64,000 nt of DNA, from the NCBI RefSeq assembly GCF_001865065.1, contig NZ_MJGN01000045.1, positions 233,432 through 297,431 of the forward strand, written 5' to 3'. Each line of letters opens with the position of its first letter. Position 1 is the first letter of the stretch. The translations under genes were made by a program, and so were the position numbers. Shown one piece after another: positions 7,979 through 15,789 of the stretch. The notes beneath the pieces are model-generated. The model ran no database searches. It was not told the DNA's origin and saw only the letters and a list, made by a program, of their open reading frames with translations. This DNA comes from Curtobacterium sp. MCBA15_008. GTDB lineage: Bacteria; Actinomycetota; Actinomycetes; Actinomycetales; Microbacteriaceae.

Positions 7979-9343
7979 ATGCAACGAACGCACACCACCC
8001 GTCACCGTCGCGGCAGGACCCTCGCGGTCGTCGGCGCCGTCGCCGCAGCCGCCCTCGCCCTCGCCGGGTGCTCCGCGGGCGGATCCGCCGCGGGCGACGA
8101 CAGCGGGAGCTCGAGCGGGCCGACCGTGTCCGTCTGGTCGTGGCGATCCCAGGACAAGCCCCTGTGGGAGAGCGTCCAGAAGAACCTCCGCGCCGAGGGC
8201 ACGGACCTCACGATCAAGTTCCGGTCCATCTCCGCGACGTCCTACGACTCGGTGCTGAAGACCGCGATGAACGGCGGGAGCGGACCCGACATCTTCTACG
8301 ACCGCGCCGGCAACGGCACGCAGACGTACGCCGCGGCCGGGCTCATCAAGCCGATCGACGACGTCGCCGACACCTCCGGCATGAAGCCGGCGTCGCTCGC
8401 AGCGGCGCAGTACGAGGGCAAGACCTACGGCGTCCCGTTCGCCGTCCAGACGATGTCGATGTTCTACAACAAGAAGATCCTCAAGGACGCCGGCATCGAG
8501 AAGCCGACCACCTGGAAGCAGTTCACCGCCGCGATGAAGAAGCTCAAGTCCAAGGGGACGACGCCGATGTACACGATGGGCGTCCAGCAGTGGCTGATGT
8601 CGCTCCAGCTGCAGGCGGTCGGCGCTTCGACGGTGAGCAACGACACGGCGCAGGCGATCACCGACAAGAAGGCGGACTACACGGACCCGCAGTTCGTGAA
8701 GTCGCTCGCCGCGTTCCAGGACCTCGCACCGTACCTGCAGGACAACTGGCAGGCGACGGGCTCGGCCGGTAACGAGCAGGAGACGGCCTTCGCGCTCGGC
8801 AAAGCGGCGTTCATCATCGACGGCATCTTCGACACGGCGACGATCGACCAGGTCAACCCCGATCTCGACTACGGGCAGATGCTCGTCCCGTCGCCGAACG
8901 GCCAGAAGGCGAAGATCACCTGGTACGTCGACGGCAACATCTCGATGAACGCGAAGATCGGCGACTCGGCGGTCGAGAAGGCATCCGAGAAGGTCATCGC
9001 CTACACGGCCACGAAGAAGTTCGGCAACGCCTTCTCGGACGTCGCCGGGGAGATCTCGCCGATCGCGGGGGTGACGATCCCGAAGAAGTACCCGCTCAGC
9101 CGACAGGCCGCCGAGTGGTTCGACACCCGGGCGGCGGACCCGATCATCGGGATCCGCTCGCCGATGGACACCCCCGACCCCGATCCGAAGTCGCTCACGA
9201 AGAAGAAGACGATCTCCACGACCTCCGGCGTGTACACCGCTGAACAGGACGTCGTCGTACCGCTCCTCGAGGGCAAGATGACCCCGGACGAAGCGGCCGA
9301 GCACATCAACGGCAAGCTCGACTGGTACTTCACGGCCAAGTGA
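7979..9343 (+). CDS. Extracellular solute-binding lipoprotein (sugar ABC importer)
   Basis: 454 residues with an N-terminal lipoprotein signal: RHRRGRTLAV, a hydrophobic run, then the lipobox LALAGC. The mature part has a family 1 sugar-binding layout, with GPDIFYDRAGNG near the first hinge and YGVPFAVQTMSMFYNKK typical of these proteins. GAAAGGA lies upstream of the ATG at 7979. It sits between the two permease genes and overlaps the second one. Confidence 0.88.
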   Translation: MQRTHTTRHRRGRTLAVVGAVAAAALALAGCSAGGSAAGDDSGSSSGPTVSVWSWRSQDKPLWESVQKNLRAEGTDLTIKFRSISATSYDSVLKTAMNGGSGPDIFYDRAGNGTQTYAAAGLIKPIDDVADTSGMKPASLAAAQYEGKTYGVPFAVQTMSMFYNKKILKDAGIEKPTTWKQFTAAMKKLKSKGTTPMYTMGVQQWLMSLQLQAVGASTVSNDTAQAITDKKADYTDPQFVKSLAAFQDLAPYLQDNWQATGSAGNEQETAFALGKAAFIIDGIFDTATIDQVNPDLDYGQMLVPSPNGQKAKITWYVDGNISMNAKIGDSAVEKASEKVIAYTATKKFGNAFSDVAGEISPIAGVTIPKKYPLSRQAAEWFDTRAADPIIGIRSPMDTPDPDPKSLTKKKTISTTSGVYTAEQDVVVPLLEGKMTPDEAAEHINGKLDWYFTAK

Positions 9344-10350
9344 TCATGGCCACCACCACCACATCCGGGAGGCGGGACAGCGCGTCCGTCCCCACTCCCG
9401 CGCCCGCATCGGAGCAGCCCACACCGCGCGCCCGCCGGAAGGTCCCGAAGCGACAGGTCGTGATCCTCGCCGCCTTCGTGGCCCCCGCGTTCCTCCTCTT
9501 CGCGATCTTCGTGGTCTTCCCGCTCCTCGATGGCGTCCGGTACAGCTTCTACAACTGGAACGGCACCGGCCCGCTCACGAACTTCATCGGGCTCGGGAAC
9601 TACGCGTTCACGCTCTTCGACCCCTCGTTCGCCCCGGAGTTCTGGCGGGCCATCGGGCACAACCTGTACTTCTTCGTCATCTCGATGGTCCTGACGCTCG
9701 TCTTCGGCATCGGGCTCGCCTACATGATGCTGATCGTCAACGAGCGGGCGTCGCAGCGCTACTCGATCATCATGATGCTGCCGTTCACGCTGCCCCCGGT
9801 CGCGATCGCCTACATCTGGACGATCTACCTCGAACCCAACAGCGGCGTGCTCTACGCGGTGCTGCACGCGCTGCACCTCGACGCCCTCGCCCTGCCGTTC
9901 CTCGGGTCGACGACGCTCGCGCTGCCGACCATCGCCGTCATCACGGCATGGGTCGGCATGGGGTTCCCGGTGCTCGTGTTCCTCGCGTCCCTGACCGAGG
10001 TGCCGCAGGACACGCTCGACGCCGCCGCGCTCGACGGCGCCGGACGGTTCCGGGTCCTGTGGTCGGTCCTCATCCCGTCGATCCGGCCGACGATCCTCCT
10101 CATCACGACGATGAACTTCATCGGCGCGTTCGGGACGTTCGACCTGATCTACATCATGCAGGGGAGTCAGGCCGGGCCGAGCGGCGCGACCGACGTCCTC
10201 GGAACGTTGTTCTACCGGACCGGCTTCGGTGGGTTCGGCACGACGGCGCAGTCGATGGGGCTCGCGACCGCGCTCGCCGTCGTCGGGTTCGTCATCGTCG
10301 TCGGTGTCTCGGCGATCTTCCTCCGGCTGCAGAAGCGGTTTGCGGACTGA
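9340..10350 (+). CDS. Carbohydrate ABC transporter permease (MalF type)
   Basis: 336 residues. A cytoplasmic N-terminus is followed by about six membrane helices; the EAA motif is DAAALDGAGRFRVLWSVLIP. The GTG at 9340 overlaps the upstream stop (GTGA); an ATG at 9346 is also in frame. Partner of the permease at 7053-7940. The operon order permease, binding protein, permease is less usual than binding protein first. Confidence 0.85.
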   Translation: MIMATTTTSGRRDSASVPTPAPASEQPTPRARRKVPKRQVVILAAFVAPAFLLFAIFVVFPLLDGVRYSFYNWNGTGPLTNFIGLGNYAFTLFDPSFAPEFWRAIGHNLYFFVISMVLTLVFGIGLAYMMLIVNERASQRYSIIMMLPFTLPPVAIAYIWTIYLEPNSGVLYAVLHALHLDALALPFLGSTTLALPTIAVITAWVGMGFPVLVFLASLTEVPQDTLDAAALDGAGRFRVLWSVLIPSIRPTILLITTMNFIGAFGTFDLIYIMQGSQAGPSGATDVLGTLFYRTGFGGFGTTAQSMGLATALAVVGFVIVVGVSAIFLRLQKRFAD

Positions 10351-10516
10351 GCCGCGACACGGCAGGTTCCGACCGCGCCGCCGCCGATCCGTGGTTCGTC
10401 CGGCGTCCGACCACCCGGGCATCGGGAGCGCGGGGGCGTGAGAGCAGCCGGCCGTCTCCGAGCCCCGGGCGACTCGAGCGCGATTGACGCGTCGCCCCGC
10501 CCGGTACGGTGGCCAC

Positions 10517-11542
10517 GTGGGCAAGGTCACGCTGCAGGACGTCGCGGACCACGCCGGTGTGTCGATGAAGACCGTGTCGAACGTGGTGCGCGGCTACCGG
10601 CACGTCAGCGTGGCCATGCGCGACCGCGTGCAGACCGCCGTCGACGAGCTCGGCTACCGCCCCAACGTCTCCGGCCGGAGCCTCGCCACCGGCCGCTCGA
10701 ACATGCTCGCCTTCGCGTTCCCGGACCTCCGTCGGCCGTACTTCGCCGAACTCGCGCACGTGTTCTCCCGCGTCTGCGCAGACCGCGGCTACCAGCTGCT
10801 CCTCGAGGAGACGGGCGGCACGGCGGACGGTGAGCGCTCGGCGGTGCGCGGGCGGGAGGCCGGTGTGGTCGACGGCGTCGTGATCCACCCGCAGGTGCTC
10901 ACCCCGGAGTACATCGACGGCATCCGCGGCGACACCGTCGTGGTGTTCCTCGGTGAGGACCTCCGTCCGGAGTGCTCGGACCAGGTCGTGATCGACAACG
11001 TCGCGGCCGCCGCCGAGGCGGTGGACCACCTCGTCGCGCTCGGCCGCCGCCGCATCGGGTTCCTCGGACACGAGACCGGGCAGGCGTCCCGCACGTCGAC
11101 GTTCCGGCTCGAGGGCTACCGCGCCGGCCTGGAACGCGCTGGCCTCGCCGTGGACGACGGCCTGCTCGTCGCGCGCGAGGTCGGCGACGCGGCGGGCGCC
11201 GAGGCCGCCTTCGACGCGGCCCTCGACGCCGGTCTCGACGTCGACGCCCTGCTCTGCCGCGACGACCTCGCCGCGATCGGCGCGCTGCGGGCGATGCGCC
11301 TGCGTGGACTCGAGGCACCGGCCGACGTCGCGGTGGTCGGGTGGGACGGCTTCGGCCTGGCCGCGAGTCTCGCCCCCAGCCTCACCTCGGTCGCGCCGGA
11401 CACGGTCGCCCTCGCCGAGTCCGCGCTCGACCTGCTGCTGGCACGCATCGACGGCGACGACGCGGCCGGCCGCCTCGTCACCGTCGGCCACCGGCTCGTC
11501 GTGGGGGAGAGCGCACCGTACGCGGACGGTTCCGTCGACTGA
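10517..11542 (+). CDS. LacI family transcriptional regulator
   Basis: 341 residues with the canonical N-terminal helix-turn-helix VTLQDVADHAGVSMKTVSN and a periplasmic-binding-protein-like effector domain (IGFLGHETGQASRTSTFRLEGYR; LLCRDDLAAIGALRAMR; VAVVGWDGFGLA). The GTG at 10517 is six bases after a TACGGT hexamer, suggesting a leaderless transcript. It follows the ABC importer on the same strand. Leaving aside the lanthipeptide island, it is also the nearest neighbour of the convergent GH31 operon, whose promoter carries a LacI-type operator; either could be its target. Confidence 0.87.
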   Translation: MGKVTLQDVADHAGVSMKTVSNVVRGYRHVSVAMRDRVQTAVDELGYRPNVSGRSLATGRSNMLAFAFPDLRRPYFAELAHVFSRVCADRGYQLLLEETGGTADGERSAVRGREAGVVDGVVIHPQVLTPEYIDGIRGDTVVVFLGEDLRPECSDQVVIDNVAAAAEAVDHLVALGRRRIGFLGHETGQASRTSTFRLEGYRAGLERAGLAVDDGLLVAREVGDAAGAEAAFDAALDAGLDVDALLCRDDLAAIGALRAMRLRGLEAPADVAVVGWDGFGLAASLAPSLTSVAPDTVALAESALDLLLARIDGDDAAGRLVTVGHRLVVGESAPYADGSVD

Positions 11543-11581
11543 CTGGAGGCGCGGGGCGGGGCCGCCACGCGCCTCCAGTCC
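11541..11581. repeat. Palindromic repeat, left boundary of the lanthipeptide island
   Basis: Starts GACTGGAGGCGCGGGGCGG and ends CCACGCGCCTCCAGTCC, forming a strong hairpin that overlaps the LacI stop codon. The 41 bases are identical to the copy at 15909-15949, including the same asymmetric arm differences, whereas other copies in the window differ. Confidence 0.9.
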
Positions 11582-11799
11582 AGTGGATGGTTCGCGAGGC
11601 GGACGATCGGCGGGCCCGCGTCGCGCAGGCCTGCGCGCCGCGTGGGATGCTCCTGCAGCTCCGGCTCCGCTCCTCCGGGAAACCAGACCCTCCACCGAAC
11701 CCGGAGCGATCTCACTCGGCGGCTTCCCGTCCTGGATCGGTACCCACCGCATGGCCTCGCCGACGTCCGCACCGAGAACGCCGGCGAGTCATACCGGGT
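11582..11799. other. Intergenic spacer inside the island, no supported gene
   Basis: No convincing coding region. It contains the perfect 16-bp palindrome CGCGCAGGCCTGCGCG (11622-11637). It is downstream of the island's last gene, so it may hold the operon terminator. No integrase remnant or attachment-like core was recognised. Confidence 0.4.
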
Positions 11800-12483
11800 C
11801 TACTGCGGTGTACCGGGCGGACGGCCGCGTTCATGTCGGGCCAGGGTGCGGATGGAAAGCACGAGGCTGGTGAACGCCGCCGCGAGGGCCGCGACTGCGG
11901 CCGTGGTGACTGCCGCGGTGAGGTTGTCGGTCGCGCTCGCTGCGAGGCCGAGAACCCCGGCGCTGGCGATCCCGACCGCGGCGACCAGCTGCGGCACGTA
12001 GTGCGGGTGCTGGCTGGTGAACCCGCGAATGACTCCGATCGCGAAAAGGGCACCGCCTACGGCGAATCCGACCGCGAGGATCCGAACCGCGATCACGGTG
12101 TCCTCGGACGTGAGGGTCCCGTCCGGGGTGATGGTCTGGACCAGCTGCAGCATCATGAGCGCGCACGCGCCGATGACGACGATGCCCGCGTCGGCTCGAA
12201 GAGCGCGGAACACGATCGGCACCGCAAGGAGCGGGAGACGCTGGGTGAGGACCGTGCGCACTGCGAACGCGATCAACACGATCAGTCCACCGATGCCGAC
12301 CAGAGCCGGTGCCACCGCCGCGAGGGTGTCGCGTTGGATCGTGGTCGGTGAAGTGCCTTGTCGTGCCCAGCTGAGGATGTCGGGTGGAGTACGCACCGCG
12401 ATCAGGGTCGCGGTGGTGGTAGCGGCGGCCCAGGTCGCCGCGCCCACCCAGGGGTACTTGTACCGGGGCCGCCGCTTGTTCAT
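11800..12483 (-). CDS. Multi-spanning membrane protein of the lanthipeptide operon
   Basis: 227 residues with roughly six hydrophobic segments (for example VGIGGLIVLIAFAV, ILAVGFAVGGALFAIGVI and LVAAVGIASAGVLGLAA). The N-terminus is basic (MNKRRPRYKYP). No ABC-transporter, CAAX-protease or known immunity motif was recognised, so family is unknown. Its ATG overlaps the stop of the fifth precursor gene (ATGA), tying expression to the precursors. Position suggests export, immunity or sensing of the product; this is inference only. Confidence 0.7.
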   Translation of the reverse strand: MNKRRPRYKYPWVGAATWAAATTTATLIAVRTPPDILSWARQGTSPTTIQRDTLAAVAPALVGIGGLIVLIAFAVRTVLTQRLPLLAVPIVFRALRADAGIVVIGACALMMLQLVQTITPDGTLTSEDTVIAVRILAVGFAVGGALFAIGVIRGFTSQHPHYVPQLVAAVGIASAGVLGLAASATDNLTAAVTTAAVAALAAAFTSLVLSIRTLARHERGRPPGTPQ

Positions 12484-12626
12484 GGTGTGCAGAGGGCAGC
12501 GCTGAGCGTGCTGCTGATGCAGACGGCGAGGCTCACCGTGCTGACGATGATGGTCGGCGTGGAATTCGCCTCGTCCCGCCCAGCATCACCGCCCCGGAAG
12601 GTTTGCAGGTCAAGCATGTGCTTCAT
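12480..12626 (-). CDS. Class III lanthipeptide precursor, copy 5
   Basis: 48 residues. The leader begins MKHMLDLQTFRGGDAG, containing the LxLQ motif that class III synthetases recognise. The core is STVSLAVCISSTLSAALCTP with two S-x2-S-x3-C units (Ser29/Ser32/Cys36 and Ser39/Ser42/Cys46). In this family such units become labionin or Dha plus lanthionine rings. It is the only copy with two residues after the final Cys. AGGAG sits at normal distance from the ATG, in the 11-nt gap after copy 4. Its TGA overlaps the membrane protein ATG. Confidence 0.9.
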   Translation of the reverse strand: MKHMLDLQTFRGGDAGRDEANSTPTIIVSTVSLAVCISSTLSAALCTP

Positions 12627-12637
12627 CGATCTAGCTC

Positions 12638-12754
12638 CTAGCAGAGTGAAAGGGACAGGCTGCTGCCGCACACCACGACGCTGACAGTGCTGAACCGAGG
12701 TTCAACGTTTACGGCGGTCGTGGCGGTGCGCTGCAAGTTCAGGATGGGTTGCAT
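12638..12754 (-). CDS. Class III lanthipeptide precursor, copy 4
   Basis: 38 residues. The leader begins MQPILNLQRTATTAV with the LxLQ motif at residues 5-8. The core STVSVVVCGSSLSLSLC has two S-x2-S-x3-C units (Ser22/Ser25/Cys29 and Ser31/Ser34/Cys38). Its aliphatic rings, with Gly and Ser between them, recall the SapB/AmfS surfactant peptides of Streptomyces. GAGAGGAA precedes the ATG, in an 11-nt gap after copy 3. Stop is TAG, unlike the TGA of the other copies. Confidence 0.9.
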   Translation of the reverse strand: MQPILNLQRTATTAVNVEPRFSTVSVVVCGSSLSLSLC

Positions 12755-12765
12755 GGCGGTTCCTC

Positions 12766-12879
12766 TCAGCAGGCCACGACGCTCCACGTACTGGCGCATG
12801 CGGCGACGCTCCAGGTACTGGGAAATCGCGGCTCGGTGTTCGTGGACGTGGCGTTCTGCAGGGTGAGGACGTATCGCAT
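12766..12879 (-). CDS. Class III lanthipeptide precursor, copy 3
   Basis: 37 residues. The leader begins MRYVLTLQNATST with LTLQ at residues 5-8. The core STWSVAACASTWSVVAC has two nearly identical S-T-W-S-V-x-A-C units (Ser21/Ser24/Cys28 and Ser30/Ser33/Cys37). Its ATG overlaps the copy 2 stop by one base (TGATG), so translation is probably coupled by re-initiation. Confidence 0.9.
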   Translation of the reverse strand: MRYVLTLQNATSTNTEPRFPSTWSVAACASTWSVVAC

Positions 12880-12998
12880 CAGCACCACACCAGACTGTTC
12901 GAGCTGATGCAGAGGAAGATGCTGTTGGTGCTGAGCCCTGCGGGAGTCGGTGTGTCCGTGTGAGCGCTGCGTTGCAGGTTGAGAGTGAAGGCGGCCAT
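12879..12998 (-). CDS. Class III lanthipeptide precursor, copy 2
   Basis: 39 residues. The leader begins MAAFTLNLQRSAHTD with LNLQ at residues 6-9. The core STNSIFLCISSNSLVWC has two S-x2-S-x3-C units (Ser23/Ser26/Cys30 and Ser32/Ser35/Cys39). Start and stop both form TGATG junctions with the flanking precursor genes. Separate rings with Phe and Trp make this copy more aromatic than copies 4 and 5. Confidence 0.9.
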   Translation of the reverse strand: MAAFTLNLQRSAHTDTPTPAGLSTNSIFLCISSNSLVWC

Positions 12999-13120
12999 CA
13001 GCAGAATGCCCAGCTTGCGCCGCTGGGGCAGTATGCCCAGGAAGCGTTGCTCAGGCCGCGTCCGTCTGCCGCTGATCGTTGGTCAGCGGGGAGCGCTTGC
13101 AAGGTCGAGAGGTAGTGCAT
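12998..13120 (-). CDS. Class III lanthipeptide precursor, copy 1
   Basis: 40 residues. The leader begins MHYLSTLQALPADQR with Leu4, Leu7 and Gln8 at the LxxLQ positions. The core SNASWAYCPSGASWAFC has two S-x2-S-x3-C units (Ser24/Ser27/Cys31 and Ser33/Ser36/Cys40). The first three residues match the start of the labyrinthopeptin core (S-N-A-S). GAAAGGA lies upstream of the ATG. The gene begins inside the last 38 bases of the synthetase gene in another frame, so it is translated from the same mRNA. Confidence 0.9.
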   Translation of the reverse strand: MHYLSTLQALPADQRSAADGRGLSNASWAYCPSGASWAFC

Positions 13121-15725
13121 GGTCGTCCTTTCTGTTGGTGATGGTCGGCATGATGAGCTGTAGCGGGTCGGTAACCGGGTCGGCCGCGAGGAGGCCACGA
13201 GAGAGTCCGTAGCGTCGGAGGACGCGGTGGATGCCGGCGGACCCCGTGAGCAGATCGGTGGAGCTGCGGAGGAGTTGCTCGCTTGGAAAGTGCACGCCGC
13301 ACCCGCGGATGAGTGTGTGCTGCTGCAGTGCTTCGACGTGATGGTCGACAGTGCCGGGCAAGCCGAGTGGCTCGGCCACAGCGAGCTGGAAGTCGATCAG
13401 CCCGGCGCGGCCGTTCCACCAGCCGGATTGAATGACGAACCCCGCGTGTGTGGCGAAGTTGATCCGCTCGAGCGTAATGGTGAGATCAGGAACAGCGCGG
13501 TGCTGAAGGAGTCGAGCGATCGCAAGGCCGACGCCTGCTGACCCGGTACCGAGGTAGGGCACCGCTCGCCAGCCTTCATTCATCTGGAGCGACCCGTCGG
13601 GGCACTCCACGAGCGCTGCGACATCGGTGCGAATCGCCTGCTCGGCATGGTCCAGTGCTTCAGATTCGCCGGTGACTTCGAAGTGCCGTATCCAGAACAG
13701 TGCTGCACCGGAAGTGCCACGCATCAGCCCACCCTGTCCGGTTGCGACCGTCGTCTTCGGTGCGCTGACGAACAATCGTTGTGCGAGGACCTCGGAGATC
13801 TCCCGGCTGCGCTTCGTGGTGCGGTCGTCGGGCGCTTCGAGGCTTGCCAGCCCGATGCCGGCGAGCCCCGAAGCGAGGGTGGAGTCGAGCTGCTCCAGAT
13901 CGGTTTGCTGGAGCCGGCGAGTGAAGTCACCGAGACCGCGAGACTGCATGGCTTGTGTGCACTGCAACCCGCTGAGGCCATCAAAGAGGCCGAGCGGCGC
14001 TGTACCACGTGCTGTGCTCTCGGCGATCGAGTGCCGTATCCACCGTTCGGTGCGCGCCGCGAGTTGCTCGCTGCTGATGCTGCCGCTGCCGAGAACACCG
14101 ATGGCACCCCATGCAAGATTCCAGCCATTGCTGTGGAACTGTTCGATGTCGCCGGGGTAGAGGCGATCGTCTCGGCTGAAGTCCGCGGAGTCTGCGATGC
14201 CGGTGCTGATCGCGTTGAGGACCTCCTCGAGTCCGAGCGTGGTATGCACGTCCCACGTCTGGGCAACGCTGCGGGCGGCGCGGCGTTCGTGGCTGCCGTC
14301 CACCGATTCGGGGACTGGGCCGAGGAGATCGAGCACGGTCGTCTCGAATGACGAATCCAGGTCGAATTGCTTGACGACGGTTTCGAGGAGCTGAGGTGCT
14401 TTCGACGGGTCGAGGGCGAGGAGCGAACCGAGCGGAACGAACAGCGCCAGGTGGAGCACACCGAGCGCGTAGTTGTCCGCATCGACACCCACCCGACCAT
14501 CCGGTGGGACATACCCCGGAGCTCCCATCACGGGCGGAGGAGGTGCATCCGCTCGGGACGTCATCTCGAAGTCCACCAGGACCGGTGCGTTGTCGTCGGT
14601 AATGATGATGTTCTCCGGATGTACGTCGCCGAACACCAGACCTCGTGCGTGGAGATCGTGCACGGCGTTCCGAATCGCCCACAGGATGGGCATCGCCCAA
14701 TCTCGGTACACGTGCCGTTCCTCGATACTCGATCCGGCCCTGATCAGCGGCATCCGTTCCACCGAACTCTTGTTCAAGGTGCGCCCAGCGATGAACTCCT
14801 CGACGAGGAACTCATGGCCTTCCACCGACAGTGTCTCGATGAGCTTCGGCGCGTACCCGGCTCCATCGAGCTGGCGCAGCACTGCCGCTTCATCACGCAC
14901 CCGCGTAGCGGCATCTCGACCATCGGCGGTGATACCTGCATCCGGCCTGCCCTCCTTGAGTACCACTCGTGCACCCGTTCGGAGATCATTGGCACTGTAG
15001 ACACCGCCTCCGTTGGAGAAGTGCAAGGCGTCTTCGACGTCGTAGTTGAAGCCGTCGGGGCGGTCGTCGGAGCCAAGCGCCTCCACAGCGGTCGCGACGA
15101 ACCCGGGTAGCTCCAGCCATGACGGCGGGCTGAACCATGGATTGCGCTCATCGGGAACGAGGCTGCCGTCCGGCGCGGTGATGGCAGGAACGGATGCGCC
15201 CGCCTCATTGAGGACCGTGGCTAGCTGAAAGCCTCCGTAGCGCACGTACACGGGGCCGTGTCGGAAGCGGACATCGCTGAGGATGTAGGGCCCGGGCCTT
15301 CCACCGAGCAGCGAATCGAGGTCCTCACAGACCTGTTCCGTCGCGGTGTCATCCTCTGGGTAGATCGTGATGAACTTCCCGCTCCCGGAACGCTCGGCGT
15401 ACTTCTGATTCGCGGCGAGGTACACCGCTTCCGTGCTCAGGTACTTGAACGGGATCTCGGTCGCGAAGCAGTAGCGTGCGACGTCGCGCAGCGTGCGCGT
15501 GGTGTCCGCAGCCGTTGCGGACACGTGTACTTTCCACCCTTGTCGCGGCAGCAGCACGTCACTCGGCGCGAGGAACGTCCACCCGTCGCTACGACGTCGC
15601 ACCCACCCGTCAGGCAAGCCACCGATCGACCAGTCGTAGGAGTTCGACCGGACACCGCCTGTTCGCTCGGGTACTTCGTAGAAGAACGCGTCGCCCTGAA
15701 GGTAACGCGTGTACCGCAGATCCAT
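13083..15725 (-). CDS. Class III lanthionine synthetase (LanKC)
   Basis: 880 residues in three parts. The N-terminal 200 or so form the phosphoSer/Thr lyase-like region (MDLRYTRYLQGDAFFYEV; GRPGPYILSDVRFRHGPVYVRYGGF). A Ser/Thr kinase domain follows, with the ATP lysine in VVLKEGRP, the catalytic loop GLVFGDVHPENIII and the metal site LVDFEMTS. The C-terminal LanC-like cyclase contains GWWNGRAGL where zinc enzymes have a Cys-His pair, so the zinc ligands are missing; this makes it class III rather than IV. The ATG at 15725 has GAGGGGGA five bases upstream; a TTG at 15743 also fits. It would phosphorylate, dehydrate and cyclise all five precursors encoded just downstream. Confidence 0.95.
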   Translation of the reverse strand: MDLRYTRYLQGDAFFYEVPERTGGVRSNSYDWSIGGLPDGWVRRRSDGWTFLAPSDVLLPRQGWKVHVSATAADTTRTLRDVARYCFATEIPFKYLSTEAVYLAANQKYAERSGSGKFITIYPEDDTATEQVCEDLDSLLGGRPGPYILSDVRFRHGPVYVRYGGFQLATVLNEAGASVPAITAPDGSLVPDERNPWFSPPSWLELPGFVATAVEALGSDDRPDGFNYDVEDALHFSNGGGVYSANDLRTGARVVLKEGRPDAGITADGRDAATRVRDEAAVLRQLDGAGYAPKLIETLSVEGHEFLVEEFIAGRTLNKSSVERMPLIRAGSSIEERHVYRDWAMPILWAIRNAVHDLHARGLVFGDVHPENIIITDDNAPVLVDFEMTSRADAPPPPVMGAPGYVPPDGRVGVDADNYALGVLHLALFVPLGSLLALDPSKAPQLLETVVKQFDLDSSFETTVLDLLGPVPESVDGSHERRAARSVAQTWDVHTTLGLEEVLNAISTGIADSADFSRDDRLYPGDIEQFHSNGWNLAWGAIGVLGSGSISSEQLAARTERWIRHSIAESTARGTAPLGLFDGLSGLQCTQAMQSRGLGDFTRRLQQTDLEQLDSTLASGLAGIGLASLEAPDDRTTKRSREISEVLAQRLFVSAPKTTVATGQGGLMRGTSGAALFWIRHFEVTGESEALDHAEQAIRTDVAALVECPDGSLQMNEGWRAVPYLGTGSAGVGLAIARLLQHRAVPDLTITLERINFATHAGFVIQSGWWNGRAGLIDFQLAVAEPLGLPGTVDHHVEALQQHTLIRGCGVHFPSEQLLRSSTDLLTGSAGIHRVLRRYGLSRGLLAADPVTDPLQLIMPTITNRKDDHALPLDLASAPR

Positions 15726-15760
15726 CTGGTCCCCCTCGTCCAAACATCGGTCTGATGGTT

Positions 15761-15789
15761 AACATTTCACCGGACGTGTTTCGTGTCAA
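15761..15789 (-). promoter_or_regulatory. Candidate promoter of the lanthipeptide operon
   Basis: On the minus strand TTGACA (15789-15784, a perfect -35), a 17-nt spacer and an A/T-rich AATGTT (15766-15761). Transcription would start near 15754, giving a leader of roughly 28 nt to the ATG at 15725. The surrounding 15760-15800 stretch is clearly more A/T-rich than the rest of the window. Confidence 0.5.

Noticed and set aside
11582-11799. Gene remnant or integrase fragment at the island edge
   Set aside because: Short open frames here have no recognisable domain and the region overlaps hairpin sequence; nothing could be supported.
13083-15725. Class IV lanthionine synthetase
   Set aside because: The cyclase domain lacks the Cys and Cys-His zinc ligands; GWWNGRAGL replaces the expected Cys-His segment, so class III is the better call.
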